From positions 14,147,962 to 14,211,961 of the forward strand of contig NC_067121.1 of assembly GCF_021347895.1 (NCBI RefSeq): a DNA stretch of 64,000 nt. The letters run 5' to 3'. The DNA is from Acanthochromis polyacanthus. Taxonomy: Eukaryota; Chordata; Actinopteri; Pomacentridae. The stretch's first letter is position 1. Every line of letters begins with the position of its first letter. Below are positions 51,086 to 60,400 of the stretch, one piece after another. Under the pieces are notes generated by a model. That model was not told the DNA's origin, searched no databases, and saw only the letters and a program-made list of their open reading frames with translations. The position numbers were made by a program, and so were the translations under genes.

Positions 51086-51800
51086 AGGCATTATGGAGGA
51101 TGTTTTTGTTGTTTAATTTGTCTGATTCACATAAAATGAATATACTGACCTTTAGTGGACTTGTATGTATGGTTTCTAAAATAATTTTTTTTAAAAATAA
51201 CTGTGGACATGGCAGGACCTGAAAAACATCAGCCAATCAACGTGCTCGGACCGAGGCATTTGCTTTGCTCCCTTTCCTGTCAATCAAAAATCTTCCGGCT
51301 CAGGCCTAGTTACGTAGATTACGTACGCCTTGGACTTACGTGTTTTGTGTATGTGTTGCTTTGGTATAGCTTCGTAGTTAGCTGGCAACTTGTTTTGCTC
51401 ATCTTTTTTACATAATGGCAGATAAAGATCCAGGGGGACCCAGTCGTAAAAGAAAGGCATTTTTTGAGGTCAGAGAAAATAAAAGACAACTGGATCGCGA
51501 GAATGCAAAAACAAAAGTGATTATTGGCGAGTCATTTGGGCGATGGCATCAGCTCAAGCAACAAATGGACCTAAAGACAGATGCCTTGGTTGCTAAATTC
51601 CTTCTGGACAGGTAAAATGTATTATTGTATTATACTGCGGCTGTAGGCAACTTCACGAGTCCTACGCAAGTTTCTGGAGGGGGGCGATTCTTCGTAAATG
51701 TTAAGAGGGGGGAGGTTAGAGGGGGGTGAGGGAGAGGTTGTATGTGCGCATGCGCATGCTACGTTCAAAGTCGTAGGAAATTAAATCTCCTCTAATGCCT
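51086..51800. mobile_element. TTAA-flanked element with one leftover exon
   Basis: Left end AGGCATTATGGAGGA and right end (reverse complement AGGCATTAGAGGAG), flanked by TTAA (51082-51085 and 51801-51804). It contains a promoter-like region, one exon with a splice donor and a GC-rich stretch with GCGCATGCGCATGC. Kolobok-type is my preferred reading; piggyBac is the alternative. It lies in an intron of the Harbinger Myb-like gene. Confidence 0.75.
51415..51612 (+). pseudogene. First exon of a transposon protein in the TTAA element
   Basis: MADKDPGGPSRKRKAFFEVR, then TKVIIGESFGRWHQLKQQMD and LKTDALVAKFLLDR, followed by a donor GGTAAAATG. Basic N-terminus and a short helical segment (GRWHQLKQ...). 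I have seen similar starts on unnamed fish proteins but cannot name the family. Downstream exons are absent, so at most a short read-through peptide would form. Confidence 0.45.
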
Positions 51801-52224
51801 TTAACCCACACTGAAGTATTGCACATTCTCTAACAGAGCATGGCTGGGCAGCAGCAGGATGGTCCCTCAGATTCCACTGCACAGATTGACACAGTGTTCA
51901 GTAAACACCAGAGGTTCATTCCATGGAATTCATGTGCAACTGTATAATTTAATGTCATCTATCTATTACCAGTAAAACAGATATACAAACTGCATTTGCT
52001 GAGAAAACTTCAAAAAACAGATAAAGAAATGCAATACTTGGACTGTCAGATTAGGAAGGCAGATCTGGAACTTGAAATACTGGAGCACAAGTTAGAGGTG
52101 GGTGCATGGTCACAGGTGAATTGACCCTTCACTAAACCCCACCCACAAATGGCTACTGTCCAATCCTAACTTAGCAACTGTAACTAGGTCCGAGAGGTCT
52201 GTCAAGCTTTCAGCAGAAGACAAT

Positions 52225-52428
52225 ATGCCAAAGTGGTGTGCGTACGGTACTTGCAAGTCCGACACTCGTTATCCGCAAAGCTGGAATCGATTTTTGAATG
52301 ATTTTTTTGCATTCCCCAAGCCAAAGACACAAGAAGAAAGGTGCCGCGTGTGGATTAAGCAGTGTGGGAGACCGCATGATCAGCTGAATCCCTCCAAAAT
52401 CAATAAGAACGCCTACGTCTCTTCTAAG
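52225..52428 (+). pseudogene. THAP zinc-finger exon
   Basis: MPKWCAYGTCKSDTRYPQSW, FFAFPKPKTQEERCRVWIKQ and PSKINKNAYVSSK follow the THAP pattern C-x4-C ... W ... followed by C-x2-H: the first Cys pair and the FPKP and RCRVW blocks are seen. The last pair should be at CSKHF; here SSK is read and the donor (AAG|GTAAG) falls there. A second exon at about 52594 begins with VDGCPTTEFSNPVAAQ. THAP domains bind transposon ends. Confidence 0.7.
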
Positions 52429-53010
52429 GTAAGTTGCTAGCTAACATTAGCTAACCGTAGCTCTGTGTGTTAGGTCAGATAACATTAGCAAAGAAAGACG
52501 TCTCAATAGAAGGTTACTTCTCTTAAAACTTGAGCTACCGTGTATTATTTGAGCAAAATAAATACTGGTGATATATAGAGACAACTTCTGATATTTTGTG
52601 GACGGATGCCCTACAACTGAATTCTCAAATCCTGTGGCTGCTCAATATAGAGCTCATTGTACAGTACCTCATCTTCCTAAATATGATCCTACCTGCTTCC
52701 TTTGTAGCAGCAATCTACGGGTCTCCGCCTACACTCATGTCTATCTTTGGCTACAACAACAGATGAGATCGGTACTGCATTAATGTTGTAACCCCTTGGT
52801 TTGTGCCACTGTTGTGGCAAACTTGTGCAAGATAATGCTGGGCTTTGCTGTGCCTTAATGAGATCAAGTGTATCGATCAGCCCCACTATATGTGACCAAT
52901 ATCCTGGCGCGCTGTAAACAAACACAAATTTAGCTAAGCAAGAAATGGGCAGACACATGATAATGACAGTTGACATAACATTAATTTAAATGTATATAAT
53001 ACATATCGGC

Positions 53011-53298
53011 TTACCCTGCTGTACAAGAACATTGTTGTTCTTGTATATGATTATTTTTGATGTGAAGTGACAATACATGGGGTGTTTGGCGCTTACACTG
53101 AGATCTGTGTGCTTTTCCCTTTATTTTAATGTCCTCTTCATTTGCACTCCACCAACATTTAATTTGGTGAATGGAGTTCTCAAAAACATATTGGAGACCC
53201 TTCTGTCTGCTTCTCTCTGATATCGCTGTAGAATATGTCGAGAAATTTGCACATATCTCCTGAGAAATATCACTCACCGGTACCGCTAAAAACTCCAT
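53011..53298 (-). pseudogene. Divergent second ORF exon of the THAP element
   Basis: MEFLAVPVSDISQEICANFS, then IHQIKCWWSANEEDIKIKGK and AHRSQCKRQTPHVLSLHIK. No domain I can name. Its start lies near the right terminal repeat, so it likely was the second protein of the element (a nuclease in ISL2EU elements). No continuation found. Confidence 0.4.
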
Positions 53299-53497
53299 AT
53301 TTCATGCTAGGAGGGAAAGCTTGACAGGCATAGCAACAGTAACCAAGGGGGGCGGGACTTAGAGAAGGGTCAATTATGTTAACTACTGGAACATTAACTA
53401 AACTGGCTCTTTTATTTGTAGGAAATAAAGAAGACCAAAAGAAACGTGTATCGTGTGTATATTTGACTGCTGTGGTGGTGGTGGTGATGATGGTGAC

Positions 53498-54930
53498 TTA
53501 AACTCTAAAGTGATTATTGCATATCGTGTCTCTGATTGCTCTGCCATCCTGGATAGCTGGCAAGTGGATGGGGTCATCATCTGGGTCTTCAAATTGTACA
53601 GCAGGGTGTTGCTCTCTTCTAATAGTGGCAATATTATGAAGAACAACACATGCCACAATAATATCACAGGCCCTCTCAGGGGTCACCCTGAAGTAACGTA
53701 GGCACTGGAAATGGGCTTTCAGCAGGCCTAAGGTCCTCTCCAACTTTGCTCTCGTCCTGCAATGAGCCCGGTTGAAGTTCTGTTGGGGGCCTGGTTCAGG
53801 GTCAGGGTATGGGGTCATCAGCCTAGGTTGGCATGGTAACCCCTCTCACCCCGCAGAAGGCCATCAAACCCTCCTGTAATGTATAGTGGATACATTAGAG
53901 TATATTAAAGGAGGGTTAGAGAGACAACTGAATTATATTGTGAAAATCTTTATGGGCTCAACACACAGGAGGCGACAACAATCACGCTCCATTCATTTTC
54001 TATGGCTGTTGTGTGACGAGACGAACACCGCTTTCTCCCCTCCCAACAACGCGACGGCGACCTTCGTGCATGTAAAATTTCGCGCGCGTTCACGTAGACG
54101 TGCACCCGCTGGCTTGCAACACGACACAAGAAAGTTGAAAAATGTTCAACTTTTGTCGCTGTCGCTTGGAGCTTCAACCAATCAGCGAGGGTTTCACTCA
54201 CTGACCAATGAACTTACAGCATGTTATACAGTACAGTCCGCTCCTATACATTAATGGTCCGCTCTGGTTTTCAACTATTGTTTTCAGCTAAAGTAGGCCC
54301 GGAGTTTTTCTGGGTCTTTTCTGAGATCTGGCATTCTCCATGCTCTTTCCTAGTTTGTAATATGGCATGGACCCAGGGTAGTTTCTTTCTTTTATAAGCC
54401 AATGTCAATAGTAAAATTTCGGCTAAATCAAGAAATATCTTCTGGCTCATCATCTTTATGCTTTTCTGTCATGAAACTCTTTGAAAATGTAAAAAATCCC
54501 TCCAATTTCACAGCCAATCAGAAGTGAGGGAGACAAGCGATCTGTGCTTTTGCACAGCACGCCGTGTGTCGCCGTCGCCTGCCACTGCCAAGTATCGCGC
54601 ACTGTGTGTTGAGCACATTAGGCTGCAGACGTTGCAGTCTGTTGCTCAGGTTAGACCCTCGAAAAATTCTTGCGTCATGAACAGACCCAGGCCACTTGGC
54701 CTCCACATTAGAAATGATGTATGCAGCATCAGATATGATCTTGACAGTGCAGAGAAAGACAGATGTTGAATTATGATGCAGTCTTTAACATTTAGAAAAC
54801 GTAGTCCATCTACCTACCTGCACATTCATGCTGTGAATGGACTTCCTATTCACATAATCGCCTTCATTATGTGATGGAGCTGTGATGGGGATGTGTGTGC
54901 CATCTATGCAGCCAATCACACTGGGAAATC
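53498..54930 (-). pseudogene. Harbinger (HARBI1-like) DDE transposase, split by a MITE
   Basis: Exon 54930-54818 (acceptor CTTTTAG, donor GTAGGTAG): [19 protein letters not shown] with the first catalytic Asp, then [17 protein letters not shown]. Next exon from 54739: IISDAAYIISNVEAKWPGSV and HDARIFRGSNLSNRLQ, cut by the MITE at 54617-53953. After it: GFDGLL-like sequence where the usual Asp of GDxGY reads Glu (GERGY), a stop, then MTPYPDPEPGPQQNFN, RAHCRTRAKLERTLGLLKAH with the final Glu, and ACDIIVACVVLHNIA. Related to vertebrate HARBI1. Inactive. Confidence 0.88.
53953..54617 (-). mobile_element. Harbinger-type MITE, single copy
   Basis: Ends TGGGCTCAACACAC and TGTGCTCAACACAC (reverse complement of the right end), flanked by TTA (53950-53952 and 54618-54620). 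Same family as the dimer at 48134-50522 but in opposite orientation. It holds a short minus-strand frame with LPWVHAILQTRKEHGE from the N-terminus of a Harbinger transposase. It splits the transposase exon. Confidence 0.88.
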
Positions 54931-55326
54931 CTAAAAGAAATTAAAATGACTAATCCCAGTCTGAGGTTGCAGCACAATGTCATTAACAGAATATGATTTA
55001 AAATTTATTTAACAGATCAAGTTGAAAATAAACACAGAGGTAATTGAGGACATGTAGAACAATTTTGTGGGGGAGTATGTAGAAAACAATTTGAATATGT
55101 TTTTTTTTTTAAATTTGACATTGCCCATGAAAGCAGGTTATATATTGTATGCGGTCTATAACTTCAGCAACAAATTACTCTAAAATGCTACAGTGAAACA
55201 AGTTGAAAATCACCACAGTGGTAGTTAAGGACATGTAAAACAATAATCTGGTGCAAGTTACAGAAAACAAATTGTTTCTGTTTTTTAATTCATATTTTAA
55301 TTTGTCCATGAAAGCAGGTATTGTAC

Positions 55327-55889
55327 TTGCCTAGCCATGCTAGACCCAGCTCTTAAGACACAAGGGTCTAGGAACGCTCGACAGGGAGTGAGGCGGGCTA
55401 AAAGGTTGTCTTTTAAATCACTCTGCAGCAATTGGGTAAGTATACAACCAATCAGCGCAACGAATAGGCTGACGTAGTTCCTTGAGCGCCGGATTGTGGC
55501 TAAGTCCCATTAGCTTCCCAATCAGCGGAGCCAAGTGGTATATTAAGGATTTGCCATATCCCGTCAGCATAAGTCCAAATACGTCTTTCTTCTCAATGAA
55601 ACACTTCAGTGCCGTCCTTTGTTTATCTTTCAAGTTGAATTTTAGCTTTAAATCTTTAAGGGCTGTGGCCAAAGCCGAGTCGAAAGATAACTGTTTATTG
55701 TGCGCTGGTTGTTTCTGTCAGAATCGTCGCGCCTCTGTCGTCACTTAGTTACGCTGACTCTACACTTCATGGTGATTCGTCCGGCCAGTTTTAGGAGCAT
55801 CCAACCTCGAGCCTTATGGAGGGTAACTAGACCCACCCTGGCAGAGAATTAAATTTGTTGCCGTGGGTTGTCTAGCACGGCAAGGCTAG
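55327..55889. mobile_element. Short DNA element carrying a RecQ-like helicase fragment
   Basis: Flanked by the exact 8-bp word TATTGTAC (55319-55326 and 55890-55897). Terminal regions CTAGCCATGCTAGACCC and (reverse complement) CTTGCCGTGCTAGACAACCC form imperfect inverted repeats. Inside is a minus-strand helicase fragment with promoter-like upstream sequence. No transposase is seen. It sits within a unit of the 180-bp array, so it arrived after that array formed. Confidence 0.75.
55418..55672 (-). pseudogene. RecQ-like SF2 helicase N-terminal fragment
   Basis: KFNLKDKQRTALKCFIEKKD resembles the Q-motif region of RecQ helicases, and GLMLTGYGKSLIYHLAPLIG is the Walker A motif (T-G-x-G-K-S) with the typical L-I-Y-x-L-A-P tail. 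The frame then runs HNPALKELRQPI and stops at 55418; motifs Ia to VI (DEAH box included) are absent. The frame extends upstream of the Met in SFDSALATALKDL, so the true start is unclear. It could be a captured host exon or part of a larger helicase-encoding transposon. Confidence 0.7.
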
Positions 55890-56803
55890 TATTGTACTGC
55901 ATGTGGTCTATAACTTCAGCACCTGATTATTTCAAAATGCTACAGTGAAATGAGCTGAAAATCACCACAGAGGTAGTTGAGGACATGTAGAACAAGAAAG
56001 TGGTGGAGGTGGGCAGAAAACATTTTTTTTAATGTTTTTTTCATTAATATTTAAATTAATTAATTAAATTAAAATTAATTAAATTAAATTAAATTAAATT
56101 AAAATTTTAATTAAAATACAAACAAATTGTTTTCTGAAAATCACCACAGAGGTAGCTGAGGACATGTAGAACAAGAATCTGGTGGAAGTTACAGAAAGCA
56201 AATTGTTTATTTTTTCATGAATATTTAAATTTGCCTATGAAATCAGGTTTTATATTGTATGCGGTTTATAACTTCAGCAACAGATTAATCCAAAATGTTA
56301 CAGTGAAACAAGTTAAAAATTACACCAGATGTAGTTGAGGACGTATAGAACAACAATCTGGTAAAGTTTGCAGAAAATATTTTGTTTTTGACTTTTTAAT
56401 TATTAATTGAATTTGCCCAAAACACTTGAAGATAGATTCCTTAGTTTAAGACGTGTGCCTGAACGCCCCATAAAGCGGCTCCTCACTTTACTGTATGAAG
56501 CGTTGTAAACGCGCACTCTATTTTAAAGCTCAGGGGGCGTGACCCCAGTTGAAAGAGGGCAGAGACAGAGAGAAATTCAAGGTTGAGAAAAGCCTGGTCC
56601 CGACCAGGTTAGGTTCATAGAGTCTGTTACTACGGTAACTGACCGAGAGCTTAAGTTACCTCTCTTTGTGAAACAGGCTAGAGTTACCGCTCTTTCTCTG
56701 GTTTGAGTTACCTCCCTTTGTGAAACGGAAAACTCAGAGTTTCCCTCATTTCAGGGTTAGCAGACTCAGAGTTTTCAGTAAACCTGCTTTGTGAAACGGA
56801 CCC

Positions 56804-57187
56804 CAGCTCACCTACGACTCTGTTCCTGCACTGCAAAAGCAGTCTGTGATACACAACAGCAAATTTGAATGTTGGAGTAATTCAGCCATTCATGCTCAAG
56901 CTGGAAACTGATTCTGAAGAAGAATAAGGATACAGAAAGTCCCACTCTGCAAGTCAGACATAGTTGGTTCTTTAGATTTGTTACATATGAAATTCTGCAT
57001 ATCTGAATTTGTGTTGTTAAGACTGTCATCAGTGCACTGCAGTGTCATGATGAAAATATTCAGCCATGCTGTTGACTGTATATTTCCTCACAATGTGTCT
57101 TCCAGCATATTCCAGTTTCCATAAAATGCGTTTGTAGGGGGAAAGAAAAAAATCCGCACCAAAGTTGAGGGAGTTTATAGTGGAACG
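56804..57187. other. No recognisable feature
   Basis: Right flank of the Harbinger element, from its CAG duplication to a small inverted-repeat element. Frames here have no domains. Confidence 0.5.
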
Positions 57188-57358
57188 ATTCTCATTTACA
57201 TATGACGAGTTCATTTGCAAAACAGATAACTCCGTTCTGATAAATTTTCAGAAAACTTTTTTTTATTGTTTACTTGAGATAATATCAATCAAACTGAAGT
57301 TGAGTGGATTTGATTCAGTAGAAAAATACATGACAAAATAGAGAAAAAATAAATTATT

Positions 57359-57393
<35 letters not shown>

Positions 57394-57475
57394 CTCAAGT
57401 AAGCAATTAAAAAAAAAGAGTTTTCTGAAAATTTATAAAACGGAGTTACCTGTTTTTGCAAATGAACTCTTCATA
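57188..57475. mobile_element. Small foldback MITE with ATT microsatellite
   Basis: GAGTTCATTTGCAAAACAG near 57209 is mirrored by CAAATGAACTC near 57469. The arms of about 85 bp (including AACTCCGTT, AATTTTCAGAAAAC and TACTTGAGATAATA) pair around a centre holding (ATT)n at 57359-57391. No coding. Duplication unclear. Confidence 0.7.
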
Positions 57476-60400
57476 CTGACATTGATTTTGTCGACGTGCA
57501 ACCCAGTGCTGGGGTCCTTCCTCTGGCCTCTTATTCTCTTTTCAAACACACACATGCTCACACACAAACACATCTGAAAAGAAAACTATTTATCAAAACA
57601 TACTGACATGTTAACAAGGTTAAAAAGTATCATATTTTCACAACAATGGGTTATTCATTCATTTTTTGAAAAAGCCCATAGTGATGCTCTTATATATTGC
57701 TGTTTTGTTTGGCAGAAGGTCCTAACTGGAAAATAGGCAAATTGCATCTGTGACTACAAAAATTAACAACTCATCAAAAGTGTTTGTTTATTAGCAAAAT
57801 AAGTATTCATTTCTATTGTAATATATATATATATTTTTATAAATGATAAAAATTCAAGCTCTGGTTGTATCTAAGCTCTATGCATGAAAAGCAATATAAA
57901 CTGTATACATAATTATCCCTATGTAGCAAGACTGCAAAGGCCCTGGAATTCCTGAGCTGATCAAAACTCAGATAAGCTGTCCCTCTCTCCAGCACTGACC
58001 AACACCCATCTCTATAGGAGGATTGAGACATTTGTATTTCTGTAGGTTTTCATTCACAGAAGGATGGAGCTCCTGTGAACATTTAAACCCCTGGAATAAC
58101 TTCTTCTTTTTAAAAGACAATGACTTTCAATTATATGCTATGGATGTTTGTTTAATGAATTTTCATGCTAAAATCCCTTTTCAGCTTTAGGAGACCCTCA
58201 GCCGGAGATGTCTCTGCCTTCCACAGATCAGATAACAAGTCGTAAAACTTTATGGCTGAAGGCTGGAGTCACCCTCTCACTCTCTTTGACTGAAACAAAG
58301 AGACTGGAACTGAACTTACAAAACCTTGCCAAATTAATATTTCTGGAATGTATTTTGTGTTTACAGAATTACCAACGTCAATGGAAATCATTCATCATTA
58401 ACATATCCGAAAATCAAGATTCTATCTTTCACAGAAGCTGATTTATTAATTTGTGATGTTTAATCTGATTCCTTCTTTATTACTCCATTTAGGTTGAATG
58501 ATGACCATTGTATTTACCTGTTACCAAATCTATGACTTGTTGTTATATTTTCACTGTGATACATATTTTTAATGTCATAAACATAAACATATAGTTAATA
58601 AATACCTCATTTTAGATCAAACTACAGTCTTGTGTTTCTTTGTGTAGAATGTGGTCAATTTAACCGAGGATTCAAGACTTTTTGATATGAGATTGATCAA
58701 AATTTTTATGAATATTAATTTTTTATTAATATTAATTTTTTCCCTAGGAATCTAGGGTGGTGCCCCAATTATTAATAACGAGAGCAATAAATCATATCGT
58801 AGTACCGCTACACCTACAAAGGTAATTTTTCTAAAATTAAGATTATAAGATTATCAAGACAGTCATAAGTGAATGGACCAATGTCCTCAACTACTGTCTC
58901 ACTGTGATATCTTCTGAGAAATACTAAAAATATATTTGTAATTATTTGATATAAGGAGTGAAAAAGCTGTAATAGAAAACTAAAACATTTTCTATATGCT
59001 TGTGCACTCGGGTTTTGTTCAAGAACACATCTTGAGGCTAATTTAAAAATGCTATCTTCATCTTACCCACTGCCATGCGTGGCAGTAGAAGCAGGCTCAT
59101 TTTCATAAGTTATTTATTACTGCTACATATAATGCAAGGTCACTTAATAATGGCACGATTTATGGTAGACCGTTATTCATAAATAGAGAAATGTGGCTGA
59201 ATATTTTGCACGCAGACTTTCTTTGTTTCACTAGTGGGGATACAAATGAATGCTGCATGCTGAGGGACAGTATAAGGTGTCTTAATTTTTGTCTTAGTGC
59301 TGTTCTCTTAGCACCATCTAGTGTTCATGCAGATGGGAAATGTATGAATGCGTGAGAAAGAGACTGAAAAAATGCTTTGAATAAATTCCAGTTTATATTT
59401 AAAGGTACACAGGGTAACTTTTACATTAAAATTCAAGGTTTCATATAAAATTTACCGCCATAATTTACCATAACAAATAAAGACTTTCAAATTGCTTGGA
59501 TTCAATGAGGTTCTGCAGTTTGTATTTGAACCACAGAGAGGCGCTCACACACTACCAGACAGCAGTCACACATGTAAGCCCTATAACACTGTGAAACCAA
59601 GTAGATATGATTGCACAAGGACTGATTACAAAAAAGAATGTGGAAATATCAATACATCTATGTCCAGATTTTATCCACAGAAGCAAAAATTTGAAGGAGG
59701 AATGCTGAGCTGGTAAAAACAGAAATGAAACCCTCCCCTGCACTCTTTATCAGCAGTAGACATCTTCATCAGGACCTAAGTAGCTGCTGTCTTAGGCCAA
59801 CCACCAGTGTGATTGAATATCACTTTTATTTGCATGAACTACTTTAAGTCATTGTGTCAATAATTCAGTCATGTCCAAAGAAATTAAACTGAATAAAGCA
59901 ATCATTGCACTTAAGTATCTCATGGCTATTAAATCTACTTAAGCATGGTGCGTTGTCGTACCTCAGCAGGCCGAACTGCTCGCCATATATTCAGGTTTGA
60001 TTCTGAAATCATGACCTGTCACATATCATATACTCTCACACAGCTACTTCTCCTGTCACTCTTCACGGAGTGTAATTTAATAAACGCAGAGAGTGCTGAA
60101 GAAAATATCAAGAATTCAGATGTCGTACAGGCTGCACACACCTCTGGCAACATAGTTCAGGAGCCTAATCAAATATAAAGTTCATGTTTAAAAGATAAGG
60201 TGCTAAGGGTTAAATTTCACAAGCGCAGCAGAAAAATGGCAGAAGAGATGATTTCCAGAGCAGTGGAAGACATTACTGTAGGCATTGACAGTATACCTCT
60301 GATGCTTCTGATGCACTGTTAGTTCAAGGGATTTATTTTGTGTGTCCACAGATGCTCGTGATTACAGGACGACAAGAACAGCAGCCAGTGGAGCTACAGT

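Larger units (their letters stand above)
52122..53372. mobile_element. THAP-encoding DNA transposon fragment, AT-flanked (ISL2EU-like?)
   Basis: The left end TGACCCTTCACTAAACCCC matches the reverse complement of the right end (TGACCCTTCTCTAAGTCCC). AT sits outside both ends (52120-52121 and 53373-53374), a possible 2-bp duplication. Inside are a THAP exon on the plus strand and a divergent minus-strand frame. ISL2EU elements carry a THAP protein and have 2-bp duplications, so I suggest that superfamily; P and Kolobok elements also use THAP domains. Confidence 0.65.
47852..53466 (+). pseudogene. Harbinger Myb/SANT-like protein gene, fragmented
   Basis: In Harbinger elements this partner protein helps the transposase reach the DNA ends. 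Exon 1 (47852 to about 48030) encodes MATGKWRAAFF and, after frameshifts, a SANT-like stretch (LEILMRS, EKCNTATAAKERE, AWENIA). Later exons: 50744-50878 (LALNQNLGRPVAEGIPGG, donor GTAAGT), 50941-51012 (ISDEEDETVSAAF, donor GTATGT), about 51840-51900, 51973-52097 (QIYKLHLLRKLQKTDKEM, a coiled coil, donor GTGGGT) and 53422-53466 (EIKKTKRNVYRVYI, stop). The introns now hold three other transposons. Confidence 0.75.
54960..56430. repeat. Tandem array of ~180-bp units, interrupted
   Basis: The word GAGGACATGTAGAACAA and its variants occur at about 55049, 55226, 55978, 56158 and 56337. After removing the insertion at 55327-55897 the spacing is 177-181 bp each time. Units share GCGGTCTATAACTTCAGCA and GAAAATCACCACAG. 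An AT-rich stretch with (AATTAAATT)n is at 56040-56110. The array lies between the transposase gene and the right end of the Harbinger element. Confidence 0.85.
47639..56803. mobile_element. PIF/Harbinger transposon with six insertions
   Basis: The left end GGATCTGTTTCACAAAGCAG and the right end (reverse complement GGGTCCGTTTCACAAAGCAG) differ at two positions and are flanked by CAG (47636-47638 and 56804-56806), a 3-bp duplication typical of Harbinger. It carries a Myb/SANT-like gene (plus strand, 47852-53466) and a DDE transposase (minus strand, 54930 to 53498) that meet tail to tail. About 6 kb of the 9.2 kb is later insertions and a 180-bp tandem array. Confidence 0.88.

Noticed and set aside
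54960..56430. CRISPR-like regularly spaced repeat
   Set aside because: The units are ~180-bp contiguous tandem repeats in a eukaryotic transposon, not short repeats with unique spacers.
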